This document shows, one piece after another, positions 24,062 to 36,040 of a DNA stretch of 64,000 nt. Every line of letters begins with the position of its first letter. Position 1 is the first letter of the stretch. The position numbers were made by a program, and so were the translations under genes. The DNA is from Sindora glabra (lineage: Eukaryota; Streptophyta; Magnoliopsida; Fabales; Fabaceae): contig CM035227.1 in assembly GCA_020226215.1 (NCBI GenBank), positions 26,911,866 through 26,975,865 on the forward strand. Reading direction: 5' to 3'. The notes beneath the pieces were generated by a model that searched no databases, was not told the origin of the DNA, and was given only the letters and a program-made list of their open reading frames with translations.

Positions 24062-25537
24062 TGTTGGAAATCACGCATCATACATGCACAGCGGAATAAA
24101 AATTTTGCACAATTTCCACCAAGGATCCATGCGAATTAAGAACGCCATAGATTAGGGATTAGGGTTTATACCTTTCGGCCAAAAATCTTCTGTCTGCTAC
24201 ACAGCAAATTTGATCTGCTTCTGTCTGTTTTCCAAACCAATCTACTCTCCAAATCACGAACCGGGATAGAAACCAGAAGATTAGATCACCAATACAACGT
24301 TTAATGTGGTTGCACCTCTATGGTATCCACACGAACCCGTGAATCACCGATGAATGTCCACACAAACACCGGTTAGAATCGATCTCCTTTCACCTCGTAG
24401 TGCTAGCTACTCCTCTTCAAGGGTTTTGGTCAAGGAGAGGTGCTAGGTTTTTTCTATGCCTTTTTGGGGTGCGTGAATAATGATAGTAATCCTATTATTA
24501 TTACCCAACAAGCCTATTTAAATAGGTGCATAGAAAAACCTAACCTATTTGGGCTTTATTCCATGTACAATTATAGGCTCACTATTGGACCTTATAATTA
24601 TAACATGAATTCCCAAATATTAAGCCCAAACAATTTGATCCATTAATTCCAAATTCACTAGGCTCTAAGTGTGCGACTCTATAGGCTCTCATTACGTTGG
24701 CAATAACCATTAATCATATTAATGATCATAAACAATGATTGGTGTCTAGCAACACATCATTGTTACCTAAGTAATGAGAAAGTCGGTGATTTGACTAAAC
24801 CTTTACACGTGATCATCACTTATGTCCTTTTGTCCTATACATCTAGATTGAGTACGAGACATGGACCGTGTCATTCCCGTATAGCTCAATCTTAAGGTTT
24901 CTTGATTCCTAAGTAAGCTGACTGAAACAAATGTAATTGACATCCCATGTCATTTCATCTGAGCATGGCCATGCATTTTCTCAGCTTTACTTAATCAAGG
25001 GGCCCATAGATGTTACTCCTGTTATATAGGAGGGACAAATCCCATCTTGATCACACAAATCCCTCCGCATGATATGTGACATATCCAATATCTACCCTTG
25101 CATTCACTCAACCATTAGTGACATAGAATAATATCAAAATATGAAACTCGCATGTAGGGAACCTTGGTGATCTCAGGTCAAAGGACCATATTAATAATGA
25201 TCACTAAGAATCACTTATGACACTCATATAACGATCTATGTAGTGTTCTTAATATGGGTCGGTCCAGTATACAAGTTCTCTAACTTGTACTCATGTGTAA
25301 ACTTAATATCCTATATAAGTTTTCACACATGCTAGTCTTAACATATCAAAGCAACTTAATCCACAATGATATATGACTAGGGACATTTAATAATACAATT
25401 ATTCTAAGGTTATTATCATAATTGAATATATTACGTAGACAATATATATAATTATAATAATTGGAATTGCCATTAAAATAACATGATTCAAAATTACAAT
25501 CACTAATATAATTAGTTTTAGGGCATATACACTAACA
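24062..25537 (-). mobile_element. Solo LTR D1, inside the element A 5' LTR
   Basis: This 1476-bp block begins TGTTGGAAATC and ends ATACACTAACA, and is flanked by a perfect 5-bp duplication AAAAT (24057-24061 and 25538-25542). The A 3' LTR gives the uninterrupted target. It is non-coding and has two relatives (44881-46526 and 51783-53228). Comparison with the LTRs of element C (shared blocks CATGTAGGGAACC, TCAGGTCAAAGGAC, TGGCCAT and ATCAAGGGGCC) sets the transcription direction: the LTR start TGTTAGTGTATATGCCC is on the minus strand. CCTATTTAAATAGG at 24513-24526, a perfect palindrome, contains a TATA-like core. The internal region has been lost by LTR-LTR recombination. Confidence 0.88.
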
Positions 25538-25559
25538 AAAATAAGGTTGTAGGGTGGTA

Positions 25560-25883
25560 AAGTTGATTATGCAATTAATTTTGATCTTTTAGTCCAATTT
25601 TGGGCATGATAAATTGATTGCACAATTAATTTAGCATACTAAAATAGACTTGGTCATTCCTTGCTTTTTATATGGAAATTCACCTTAAAAGAATCAATTG
25701 CATAATTGATTCTGAATGTCTAGAGGCAAAATAGGTTCCAAGTGAAATGATTATGCAATTAATTCACCTTGTGACATTTCAAAATACAAAGCTTAGTGAA
25801 TTGATTGCATATCTAATTCACCCTATATAATTTCAATTTTTCAAAGCCTTAGTGAATTAATTGTGTAATCAATTCATTAAGTT
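25560..25883 (+). promoter_or_regulatory. Dyad array in the U3 of the element A 5' LTR
   Basis: Six imperfect palindromes of the form GAATTGATTG(C)A..A(A)TTAATTC occur in about 320 bp, at about 25567, 25612, 25681, 25741, 25797 and 25852. They are separated by unrelated sequence and end about 60 bp upstream of the TATA box. The 3' LTR has a decayed version at 57985-58200. Their spacing and position look like enhancer or transcription-factor sites, but no function is shown. Confidence 0.5.
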
Positions 25884-25942
25884 TTAACATATATGTAATA
25901 ACTATATTTTATGTCTAATGGATTTTTAAACTTTTTAACTCT

Positions 25943-25950
25943 TATATAAA
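25943..25950 (+). promoter_or_regulatory. TATA box of the element A 5' LTR
   Basis: TATATAAA followed by GCCTTGAACT. The same box is kept in the 3' LTR at 58264-58271 within diverged sequence. Element B has TATATAAAGG at the equivalent place, which marks the U3 core promoter. Confidence 0.6.
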
Positions 25951-26613
25951 GCCTTGAACTTGAGTTTAAACTATAAGAAAAGGCTTTCATTGTTACATTA
26001 ACCCAAGATCTTTATTTCTTTTCTCTTATATGTTTCAAATCCCTTGAACATACAAGATTAAAATTCATTTTCTTAGCTTTTCATTGTAGATTCAAACTTT
26101 GAGAGTTTGTGAACTTATTTTTTAGATTTCAAACGCTCATGTGTTGTGTTTTTTGATAAGGTATCCTTAGGATATTCAATAGTATAAAATTTCTTGATAG
26201 AGTGTTCTCTGAGAGAGGAATTTCAAAGGAATTGGCTTGTAAATCAATGGACTATGTAGAGGTTTCTTAAAGCGCCCTTTTAAACTTAAAGAGATAATGG
26301 ATTCTTGCAAATCTAAATTGGATAATGCATTCCATATAGTGTTAGATTTTTAAGGCTAAACCACTATAAATCACTACGTTTAATCTTCTTTATCCTTATC
26401 TCTTTATATTTTCTGCACTATGCTTTATTTTTCTTACTACAATTTTTAAATCATTATCTTTAATTGTTTTAAACTTGATTATTTCATTAGATAATAATTT
26501 GTCTATTATTTTTAGTTGACTATTAAAGTTTTGTAAAATTGATTTTATTTTCAAAAGTGGTAAAATTCTAAAACCTAATTCACACCCCTTTTAGTGGAAT
26601 CCTTGGTTACAAT

Positions 26614-26626
26614 TGGTATTCGAGAT
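26614..26626 (+). other. Element A primer-binding site
   Basis: TGGTATTCGAGAT begins two bases after the 5' LTR. It matches the usual plant initiator-Met-tRNA site TGGTATCAGAGC with a few changes. It marks the start of minus-strand DNA synthesis in the parent element. Confidence 0.75.
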
Positions 26627-26672
26627 TGGCTTTTATAACAAGATCTTGCAATCTTAAGAGGATCCTATAGAT

Positions 26673-28090
26673 ATGAATAGTTTTAATATTTTACTCAAAT
26701 GTCATCCATTAAATAAACTTCTAGGTTTCAATGGATAATATTATACTTATTGAAAGCAAAAGATGAAATATTTCATAAAAGCTACTGATGTTGATATATT
26801 GCAACTAATTGAGAAAGGATATAATTCACTAATCAAGAAAGAAAGAATTATTAATGTTTTAAAAGTAAGAGCTTATTAGAGGGAAAACGATAAAAGAAAA
26901 TGTTAACTTCACTTCAAGGTTAAGTGGATTCCTTCAAATTCTTTGTGGTCAATTAAATACGAGAGCCTCCACTTGTTAGCAATAAAAGAAATATGGGATG
27001 TTCTTGAGATGGTTCATATAAGAATCACACAAGTTAAAGAAAGTAAAATGTATACACTTATCTATCAATATAAATAATTTATTTAGAATGAATGGTGGTG
27101 AATCCATTAAAGACATAATGTAAAGATTTATTACACTTGTTAATCAATTAAGTTTTCTTAGTTTGAACTTTATGGATGGTGGATTGGTCTATAAAGTACT
27201 TTAATCATTAACAATGAATGGTAACTAAAGATCACCGTCATCAAGGAATCTATGAAAATTAAAATGCCAACATTGTAAAATTTATTTGCAACTTGGAAGA
27301 ACATGAATTAGGGCTTAAGAGATAAGTAAATGATAATAAAAGAAAGAAGAAATGTCTTGTTCTAAAAGTTAAACCAAATGTTAATGAGGATGACATTGAT
27401 GAGGAATGTCAAAAGGATATTCTTGATACATCATTTAAAGATAACTTGGCTCTTCTTACTAAGAAATACCAAAAAGTAATTAAGAGAATTAGTGGAAGAA
27501 GAAGAGCTTTTCATGCAAGTAAGCCTATAACCAAAGGGGAAGCATGTAAATAAGCCATTCCAATTTGTTATAAATGCAAAAAGTAGGGTCATATCAAGTT
27601 TGATTACCCTATATATTTGAAAAGCAATTAGAGTATGAAAATATGAAAAATAAAGGCTTTTACAAAAAAAACTCATCTAACAATATGGAGAAATGATGAT
27701 GATAATGATGGAGAGAATGACAAAGATAAGGAAACACTATTTTATCTAATGGCTATTAGAGATCATGGTGGAGAAGAGGTATCCATCTCTAATTTTGATG
27801 ATGAATTTAATTGTGCTTTTACCAATCTTAGTGTTGATATACTTAAGGTAAAGAGAAATATTAAACTTTTAAAAAAGGTTATCTCTTCTTTTAAAGAAAA
27901 TATTGAGCATTTAAAAAAAGAAAATGATGATTTGCTTCAAGAAATAGATAGCCTTGAGAAAATTACACAAATATATGCCTTTTATGAAAATCTCAAGTAA
28001 AAGCATAATGATTTAATTAAAACTCTTGAGAAGTTCATAAAAGAATAGGATATATTTAACACTCTTCTTAGTCAAAGGATAAGCTTTAAC
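26673..28090 (+). pseudogene. Element A gag pseudogene
   Basis: The start ATG at 26673 was chosen by alignment with element B (ATG at 55844). Both are preceded by GGATCCTATAG and followed by a Ser/Asn-rich start, then NKLLGFNG, matching B's NKPLGFNRQNYTYW, the conserved copia Gag N-terminus. Stops interrupt it at once. A Lys-rich middle, a degenerate zinc knuckle at about 27565-27620 (CYKCKK..GHIKFDY, last Cys lost) and an acidic heptad-rich region follow. The frame at 27749-28000 contains KLLKKVISSFKENIEHLKKE, which looks like a coiled coil. Gag would package the RNA; this copy is dead. Confidence 0.72.
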
Positions 28091-28483
28091 AAAAAAAAGT
28101 TTTAGTTATAGATTAAGTGAAAAAAATAATTTTTATAAAAAGTTCTTTGTAAAAGAGATCATGAAAAAGCAACCTAATATAACTTGTTTTTATTATGGGG
28201 AAAAAGGATATGAAATTCATTCTTGTACTCATAAAAGAAACCTTTATATTAGAGTAAAGAAAATTTAAGTTGAAAAAGGGACATATGTTGCTATTAACAT
28301 AAATGGACCTAAGGCTATTTGGGTACAAAAATTAAAAATTAATGTATTTTTGTTAGAAATGTGTGAGATCCTAAAGTAACATATAGTATTTGGATAGTGG
28401 GTATTTGAGGCATATGACTAAAGATAAATCAAAATTCTTTTCCTTGACACTTGAAGGAGGAAATGTCATCTTTGGAGATAATA
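28091..28483 (+). pseudogene. Element A gag end and protease start
   Basis: Broken reading gives a second Cys/His segment (ITCFYYGEKGYEIHSCTHKR at about 28165-28235), matching B's equivalent at 54340-54270. Then comes NGPKAIWV, and near 28400-28480 a diverged copy of the protease start (DSG.. region) and GGNVIFGDN. The sequence stops at about 28483 where the 2.8-kb insertion begins and resumes at about 31276. Confidence 0.6.
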
Positions 28484-29340
28484 TATGTTAACATCTAATT
28501 TTGTCTAACTAATAATACATTTGGTATAACTTAAAAATGCATAAAATGAAAAAAGAAGAAGGAGGTTGACACTTTCCACCTCCTTTATGCTATCTCTATG
28601 ATGTGTAGTGAGTCAAGTTTTTTAAAGAGAGTAGTTGATAAGGAGCTCATTTTTCTCCTTTAACCTATGAAACATTAAGATTTTTAGCTTTTTTTTTCCA
28701 ACTTAGCATGGGTAATAGGTGATAATCCTTTAATTATTTTAGTAAGTTAGTTAAAAAGAGATCTTTGGTAGAAATTTTCTTCCCAATTCTTTCCCTATAA
28801 GAAAGGAAGTGAAAGCCAATTTAAAGGCATTCAGAAGAGATGAGAGAACAAAAAAAAAAGGAGATAAGACAAATAAAAGAAGGAATACATGATAGATAGA
28901 TATATAGAAAAAGAGGAATAAGAAGAAAAAGTAAAAAATTTTCATTCATAGATATATATATCTTTTATCTTTTTTTTTTCAAAAATCTCATACTTGAGAT
29001 ATCAAAATTCTTACTTCTTTGAAACTTTAAATATAATTGTAAGCACAAAAGGTAAATTTCTATTCTTATTTACAAATATATATTACAATATTTTGTTTAC
29101 ATTTAGAATAATTGTGACTTTCATTTGTTTTAAAAAAATTGTGTTGTGAGAAGAATAGAAGAATAACAACTAAAGAGATGAGAAAAAAAAAAAGAAAAAG
29201 GATCGATGACAAAAAGGACAAAAGTAAAAAATCTCACCTTATCTTAGAACTTAAACTTTGATGTAAAATAAAAAAAAAGAAAAGGATATGAAGAAGAGAG
29301 AAACTAAAGTTAGTGAGAGAAGCAATAAGTTGAAAAAGAA

Positions 29341-29386
<46 letters not shown>

Positions 29387-31275
29387 AGATTCTTTTAAAA
29401 AAGAAATGAAAAATAGGACAACATTATACATTATGTTCATCCCACCTATATGCTTTTTTAATTTTATTTTTATTTTTTTACTTTATAAAGAACTTATTTC
29501 AACTTGTGTTTTAATAACATTATTTTTATATATATTAAGATACTATTATATGTAATTTTTATGATAAAATAAATTAAAATTATTTGAAAGTTTAGTCTAT
29601 TTTAATATTCGTGAGATGAGAAATATTTTAAAGGTCAAATTGGATGAGTCAATTAAATTAAAAAAAATTAATATTATTGTACATAAAAATTATCTTATAA
29701 TTAATAGATTAAATCATAAAATTAAAAATTAATATTATTTTTTAAAAAATAATAAATAAAAAAGGTAAATGTGTTGAGTAGAAACAAAGGTATGGGTTAA
29801 AAAAAAAAGATAGGATGGCATATGTATTGCATTGTCCTATCTAAACCCTTTTTTAGAAGCCCTTTTGGTTTTATTATTATTTTTCTTTGGCATTATTTGG
29901 CTTTTCTTTTGTTAACTTTTAGTTTCACATTTATTCTAATTTATTCTTGGCTATTTATATGATATAACAATATAAAAAAAATATTTACTTGTGTGATTTT
30001 GATATTAAATTGGATCATTTATTAACTTGGTGAATTGTTAAAATTCATTTAAAGTCTAATTCTAATTTTAAACTGGTTTATTTTATACTTTTTTTTATAA
30101 ATTTTAAATTTTTTGGTGATAGATTTATATTAAAATTAATATCATTAAAATAAATATAATTTAATTTTTCTAAATAATTTTTTTTATTAAAATTTAATTA
30201 TAAATTTAGATAAATTTAATATTTTAAAAAATTATAAAATAATATTAAAATTAATTGTTAGTGCAATGAATATAATTTTAATTTTCTTAAGAATTTTTTT
30301 TGTTCATATATGGTTATGAAGTTAGAAAATTTTGATATTTTAAAAATTATGAAATGATATTGAAATTAATTATAAGTATAATAAAGATGATTTTATGATC
30401 AATTTTTTATTCAAATTTGACTATAAAATTAGATAAATTTGATACTCTAAATTAAAAAATATTAATTTAATAATTTTAAAATTATTAAATAAATAAGATT
30501 ATTTAAAATAATTTTCTTTTATCTTGTTATTTTACTAGTTATATTACAATTATTTTATTAAAAAAATTTTAAATATAATAAAATTTATATGTATTACATA
30601 TCAAAATTAAGTAATTCGATGATAGGTACGTTCTCAATGACACTTAATATTATTAATGGAAGTTATTTCATTCAAATCCTATTACAAAGTTAGATAGATT
30701 TGATAACTAAATTAACTAAAATAAAAATAATCATATTAATATTTTTATAAAATCTTAAAAATGAAATTAATTAGAACATAAAAGTATTATCATAGCATTA
30801 CGAGAACATGTTCAAAATTTTTTTTCTATATTTTTGTTTTAAAAAAATATTTGCATAAATATTACTTTTTAGTAATTATTGTTGGCATACATACTATTTT
30901 AAAAAGTAATAGCTTTATGCCACCCATTCTCACAAATATTTTGTATCATTTTTGATATTATGGAATGTAAGGTACAACACAATAATTATATTTTTTAGAA
31001 AAATACACATATATTATAATAATAACAATTGTAATTTATCTAAAAAAATAAAATTAGAATAAATAAGCAACTGTTCTTTGAACAAATGTTATAAGGTGCT
31101 AATACTTTTCTCATACATAACTAACTCCTAAATCTAAACTTTAAAAATTTAGAAATCTTTTGGTGTTCCAATTATACCATAAAAAATGATTTATGTCTAC
31201 TTTATTCTTTTTATTCATACTCCAACATCCAATAAGGTATGAAATAGCCAGCCTCTTACATCCTCTGCAAGATGC
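28484..31275. mobile_element. Unclassified 2.8-kb insertion in element A protease
   Basis: Alignment of A with B's protease shows the reading continuous up to about 28483 and again from about 31280, with nothing equivalent between. The block is non-coding and very AT-rich. It starts near TGTTAACATCTAATTTTGTC (28486), has a hairpin of AAGGAGGT/ACCTCCTT at about 28558-28585 and carries a (GA)n tract. I could not find terminal inverted repeats, matching direct repeats or a clear target duplication. A solo LTR of a gypsy element is one possibility; a decayed DNA element is another. Confidence 0.5.
29344..29382. repeat. (GA)n microsatellite
   Basis: About nineteen uninterrupted GA units inside the 2.8-kb insertion. 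The Ser-Leu repeat in the minus-strand frame across it is only this tract translated. Confidence 0.95.
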
Positions 31276-31760
31276 ATCACAACCATGCAAAAGGCAAGGT
31301 TATCGGAATAAGTAAAGTGGGCAAGAATGCCAAATCTTGTATTAAGGATATTTTATGTTTAAATATAATTTGCTTAGCTTTAATCAATTTTGTGATAAAG
31401 GAAACAAAGTTACCTTTGATTTCATTTGTAACATTATTAAGAATTATGATGATAAGCAAGTTTAGTTAATTGGTAAAAAATATAACAATATTAATATGAT
31501 CAATATTGACAATGAGCCAAATTTAGATCCTAAATGCTTGATGAGTATGAATAAGGATTCTTGGCTTTAGCATAAGAGGCATGTTCATCCAAGCATGGAC
31601 CTCATTGGAAAACTTTCAAGAAATAACTTAGTTGATGGTTTACTAAGATTTAAGTATAACAAAAATAGAATTTGTGATGCATGCTAAAGAGGAAAACAAG
31701 TAAAAGCATCTGTTAAACCTAAAAATATTTTTTTTTATCTAGACCTCTTTAGTTACTTTA
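31276..31760 (+). pseudogene. Element A protease end and GAG-pre-integrase region
   Basis: Reads KGKVIGISKVGKNAKSCIKD, equivalent to B's KGKVGKNSESCIND. It then continues through ININD.NEPNLDPKCL to LAHASMDLI-like sequence (WHKRLAHASIDLI in B, here RHVHPSMDLIGKLS) and DGLLRFKYNKNRICDAC. This is the zinc-binding segment between protease and integrase core (H..H..C..C). Several stops and shifts are present. Confidence 0.65.
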
Positions 31761-32792
31761 TATAAATTTGATTCGTCTAACAAGAATTAGAATTCGTGAA
31801 GGAAATCTCTATGTGCTTGTAATTGTTGATGACTATTCTAGGTTTACATGGACATTATTTCTTCCTATGAAAACTAGGAATTTTAAAGCCTTTAAAAGGC
31901 TTGTAAAATCTATTAAAAATAAAAAAAAAGAATGACCATAGTAAGCATTATAAGTGATCATAATAGAGAATATGAAAATCAAGACTTTACTTGTTGTGAT
32001 GAACATAGCATCAACTTATCATCTTTTAGAACACCTAACAAAATAGAGTTTTTGAAAGGAAAAATAAGTGTCTAGAAAAGATGATAAAAACTATGCTAAA
32101 TGATAGCTTGCTTCCTAAGTCTTTTTAGGTGGAAGTGGTTAGCACTGTATGTTGATGACTATTCTAGGTTTACATGGACATAATTTTTTCCTACAAAAAG
32201 TAGGAATTTTAAAGCCTTTAAAAGGCTTGTAAAATCTATTGAAAATAAAAAAAAATGACTATAGTAGGCATATAAGTGATCATGATAGAGAATTTGAAAA
32301 TCAAGACTTTACTTGTTGTGATGAACATAGTATCAACTTATCATCTCTTAGAAAACCTAACAAAATGGAGTTGTTGGAAGGAAAAATAAGTGTCTAGAAA
32401 AGATGATAAAAACTATGACAAATGATAGCTCTCTTCCTAAGTCTTTTTGGGTGGAAGTGGTTAGCACTGTATGTTATATAATGAATAAAGTTTTGATAAG
32501 GCTAACTTTAAAAAAAAACTACTTATGAACTATATAAAGGAAAAAGGCCAAATATATCATATTTTTGTATTTTTTAGTGTAAATTTTCATGCATAGTAAT
32601 AGCAAAGATAATCTTAGAAAGTTTGATGCCAAATTTGATAAAGGCATATTCATTAAATATTCTTCTCATAGTAAAGCCTACAAAGTTTATAATAAAAAAA
32701 ATTTTGCTAGTGGAAGAATTCATACATGTCACATTTAATAAATCTACTTTTAGTGTAAAAAAGGTACCTAATGAAGACAAAGAGCAAGTAGA
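31761..32792 (+). pseudogene. Element A integrase core pseudogene with internal duplication
   Basis: Diverged integrase core. The region from 31775 reads LIRLTRIRIREGNLYVLVIVDDYS with shifts, then FTWTLFLP.K.RNFKAFKRL, SDHNREYEN (second catalytic Asp) and QNRVFERKNKC (catalytic Glu kept). The stretch 31824-32149 is repeated at 32150-32473. In the second copy the Glu box reads QNGVVGRKNK, so the catalytic Glu is Gly. Downstream, NKVLIRLTLKKTTYELYKG matches B's RALIRPILKKTPYELYKR. The reading is then cut at 32792 by element C. Confidence 0.75.
31824..32473 (+). repeat. 326-bp tandem duplication within the integrase of element A
   Basis: 31824-32149 and 32150-32473 are near-identical: both start TGTTGATGACTATTCTAGG and end AGTGGTTAGCACTGTATG. 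They differ by scattered substitutions and small indels. The overlap of ends at the junction (TGT/GTT) fits unequal exchange or slippage. Elements B and C have a single copy. Confidence 0.9.
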
Positions 32793-34462
32793 TGTTGGGA
32801 ATTCGGATTGTCATACGCAACGAAAATTCAAAATTTGATCCAAATTCTACCTAGGATCCATGCAAAAGACATAAATTAATGATTAAGATTTTACCTATTG
32901 GGCACTCGTGTTTCTACTGATCAAAACTTGAGAGAGCGGATGAATCAAATGCAGGCCAGAAGGTACAACGTCTCTACAGTATCCACACAGAGTGAACAAT
33001 GACCTCTCACCCACCACGAATCTACTAGGATACATTTTTCTCTCTACGATTTAAGATTGGATGTTTTCTGAATGATTTAGGATTTTATGGAAGCTTATGA
33101 GTGTGTCTAAAGTGCTACCCTTAAGTCTCCTTTTATAGAATATAGGCAAGCTATAATCCTAGTCTTACTAGGATAATGCCTCTAAAAAATCTTAATCACA
33201 CTTAACAACTCATCTTATCCTTATCCTAGAGATAATGAGGAGAGATAAGACTTATCTATTAATTATCTAATATTAAATAATAATATTATCTTATAATATA
33301 AATATCTTAATATCAAATAATTGCATATAATTATTAAATATCAAAATAATATTATCTCATAATATATTTATCTAATATATGATAACGTAATTATTTGATA
33401 TTACTTTAATATTAAATAATATCACATAATAATAATTATATTTATTACGTGAAAAATATATTATTATTTAATAATATATATATGCACAAAAATAAGTTCA
33501 ATTAATTGGATATTAATCTAATTAAAGTCCAATTAATTATTATCTTATTTTTACTCCTTTTGTGTGACCTTATAGGTTCTAACTACGTTGATAATGACTT
33601 ATTATTGAGCCATAGATAATGAGCGGTATCTAGCATTACATCACTGCCCCTCAAGTAATAAGGATGTCTATGATTCTACATCCACCTAATATATGATCAA
33701 TGTTTTGCATCATAATCCCTTTTGTACTAATATTCAAATCGAATTGAAGGCATGGAGAGTATCATCCTCGTCAAAGTTTAATTTATATTTCTTGATACTG
33801 AGTAGACTTCAAAATAAATGATCAATATCACATATTGATTCATTTGAGTATGGCCATATATTTCTAAGTCTTACTAAATCAAGGGGCTCAAGGATATATC
33901 TCTTTTATGTAAGAGTAACAAAATTCCATCTACATCATTCACTTCCCTCTGCATGATTCGTGACACATCCAATCAACGTTCTGCTCGTCATCCCGATTAA
34001 AGGTGACATAGGACGACATCAAAGTGAGTAACCCCTCATGTAGGGAACCGTAATGACTTCAGGTCAAAGGACTATATGCAATTATGACCATATAAAAATT
34101 ACTAATGATACAAGTCTTATCCATCAGTATTCTTATATTAGGTCAGTCCAGTACATCTGTTCACTAATAATGTACTTATGTATTGACTTGATATCACATA
34201 TCCATGACTCATAATTATCAGTCATTATACATGCCAGTCTCGATGTACTATTACTATGCCTTTCGTAATAATACTTGATTAGAGGTATTTTAAGAATAGT
34301 AAAACTATTCTAGGGACAATTATTATTTTAAGTTATAAATTATGCAAAATTAATAAAATAAAAATAAAAAAATAAAATAATTACATTACCTAAAATAAAA
34401 TATAATACATTATTTATTATTTCAATAATCTATATGATTAGTTCCTAGGACACACACCAATA
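32793..34462 (-). repeat. Element C 3' LTR
   Basis: 1670 bp, aligned with 38498-40303. On the plus strand it runs from TGTTGGGAATTCGG to CACACACCAATA. It shares blocks CATGTAGGGAACCGTA, GGTGACATAGGACGACAT and CAAGGGGC with the other LTR and, more loosely, with family D. It lacks the internal duplication present in the 5' LTR. Confidence 0.9.
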
Positions 34463-34475
34463 ATCTCCCACTTGG
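34463..34475 (-). other. Element C polypurine tract
   Basis: On the minus strand CCAAGTGGGAGAT immediately precedes the 3' LTR. This is the usual plus-strand priming position. The end of pol (DWL-stop at 34477) abuts it. Confidence 0.6.
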
Positions 34476-34476
34476 A

Positions 34477-35390
34477 TTAGAGCCAATCACTCATATATCT
34501 AATACCAAGTGACATAGTATGACCATCATACTTTTTTTGCGCTAAAAGCTTTATCAGTGGGTTGACGATATTATCATCAGTTGGTACTTTACACATCTCA
34601 CATCTCCTCTATTGATGATTTCTCGAATGAGATGGAAGCGCCTAAGTATATGTTTGGATTGCTGGTGAGATCTGGGTTCTTTTGCTTGTGTAATGGCTCT
34701 ATTGTTGTCGCAATAAAGATCCACTGGGTTTGCAATGCTAGGAACAATGCCAAGTTTAGTAATGAACTTTTTGATCTAAACAGCCTTTTTTAATGCATCA
34801 GAGGCAGCAATATACTCAGTCTCTGTAGTAAAGTCGGCCATTGTTTCCTACCTTGAACTCTTCCAGCATACAGCACCACCATTTAGGCTAAATACATAAC
34901 CTAACCACAATCTAAAGTCATCCTTGTTGGATTAGAAATTGGCATCAATGTGACCTTTTACAACAAGTTCTTCCTCTCCTCCATATATTAAGAATGAATC
35001 CTTAGTCCTTTTCAAGTACTTAAGGATATTCTTAATGGCAGTCCAGTGAGGTTCACCTGGATTTGACTAGTACCTGCTCGTCATGCTCAAAACATATGAG
35101 ACATTAGGACAAGTACATATCATGGCATACATGATAGATCTAATTGCTGATGCATATAGTATCTTATTCATGCAGTTCTTCTCATCTTGTGTCAAAGGAC
35201 ACTGAGCTTTAGATAAATTTATGCCATGCGACATAGGCAAAAAACCTCTTTTGGATTCTTGCATGTTAAACCATTTTAACACTTTATCTATGTATGTTCT
35301 CTAACTTAGGCCAAGCAATTTTCTTAATCTATCTCTATAGATCTTAATACCTAGTATATAGGCAGCTTCACTTAAGTTTTTCATCGAGAA
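34477..35390 (-). pseudogene. Element C RNase H (3' end of pol)
   Basis: The minus-strand frame 35282-35067 reads MLKWFNMQESKRGFLPMSHG, then YASAIRSIMYAMICTCPNVS, the conserved RT-RNase H connection. It continues with breaks through the HIDANF, TTETEYIA, YCDNNRA and SKHI.RRFHLIRE blocks of copia RNase H (catalytic D, E, D positions visible), then QKKYDGHTMSLGIRYMSDWL and a stop at 34477. Single stops and a frameshift near 34560 interrupt it. The enzyme removes the RNA strand during reverse transcription. Confidence 0.8.
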
Positions 35391-36040
35391 ACAATTCCTT
35401 AACTAAGTCTTTACTATTTGCAGTGTAGGGATATCATTTCTGATGAGTAGTATGTCATCCATATATAATACAAGAAAAATAATTGTGCTCCCACTAACCT
35501 TTTTGTAAACATAAGATTCATCTTCATTTTTGATGAAACCAAATGCTTTGATTGCCTCATCAAAATAAAGATTCAAACTCCGTGAAGCTTGCTTTAATCC
35601 ATAAATGGCTCGTTGTAGCTTACATACCTTTTCAGTAGTTTCAGGAGTGACAAAACCCTCGAGTTGTGTCATGTACACATTCTCGAGGAGCTTTTCATTA
35701 AGAAAAGCAGTTTTGACATCCATCTGCCAGATTTCGTAATCATAAAAAGCTGTAATAGCAAGCAAAATTCGGATGGATTTAAGCATGGTAACTGGGGAAT
35801 AGGTCTTATCATAGTCTATGCCATGAACTTTCCTATAACCTTTTGCGACTAATTGTCCTTTAAAGGTTTACAGGTTACCATCCATGTCAGTTTTTTTCTT
35901 GAAAATCCATTTGCACCTAATGGGTTTTACCCCTTCATGTGGATCAACCAAAGTCCATACTTAGTTAGTATACATGGAATCCATCTCATATTTTATGGCC
36001 TCAAGCCACTTCTCAGAGTCTGGCCCTTTTATAACTTCTT
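35391..36040 (-). pseudogene. Element C reverse transcriptase
   Basis: The best frame is 35786-35403: LKSIRILLAITAFYDYEIWQ, MDVKTAFLNEKL (first catalytic Asp), VYMTQLEGF, YGLKQASRSLNLYF (Leu in place of the usual Trp), and LVLYMDDILLI with the YxDD catalytic box intact. The block before it (to about 36040) starts EKWLEAIKYEMDSMYTN and is broken by a stop. This polymerase copies the element RNA into DNA. Although the active site is kept, upstream and downstream stops prevent a full-length protein. Confidence 0.85.

Larger units (their letters stand above)
23728..26611 (+). repeat. Element A 5' LTR (split by D1)
   Basis: Apart from the inserted D1, this aligns with 57648-58931. Shared anchors are ATGATGAATAATCA near the start, GACTATTAGTTAGGACTTTATT, the dyad array, the TATATAAAGCCTTGAACT box, and the end GGAATCCTTGGTTACA. 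It ends at 26611, just before the primer-binding site. The start is diverged (TTTTAGAC against TATTAGCC in the 3' LTR; both probably derive from TGTTAGCC), so the left boundary is good to a few bases. Confidence 0.82.

Noticed and set aside
24440..24646. 68-codon frame recurring almost unchanged at 45258-45461
   Set aside because: It recurs only because both lie in family D LTRs; it runs opposite to the LTR transcription direction, and indels shift it between copies.
29234..29440. Ser-Leu repeat protein on the minus strand
   Set aside because: It is the (GA)n microsatellite read in one frame.
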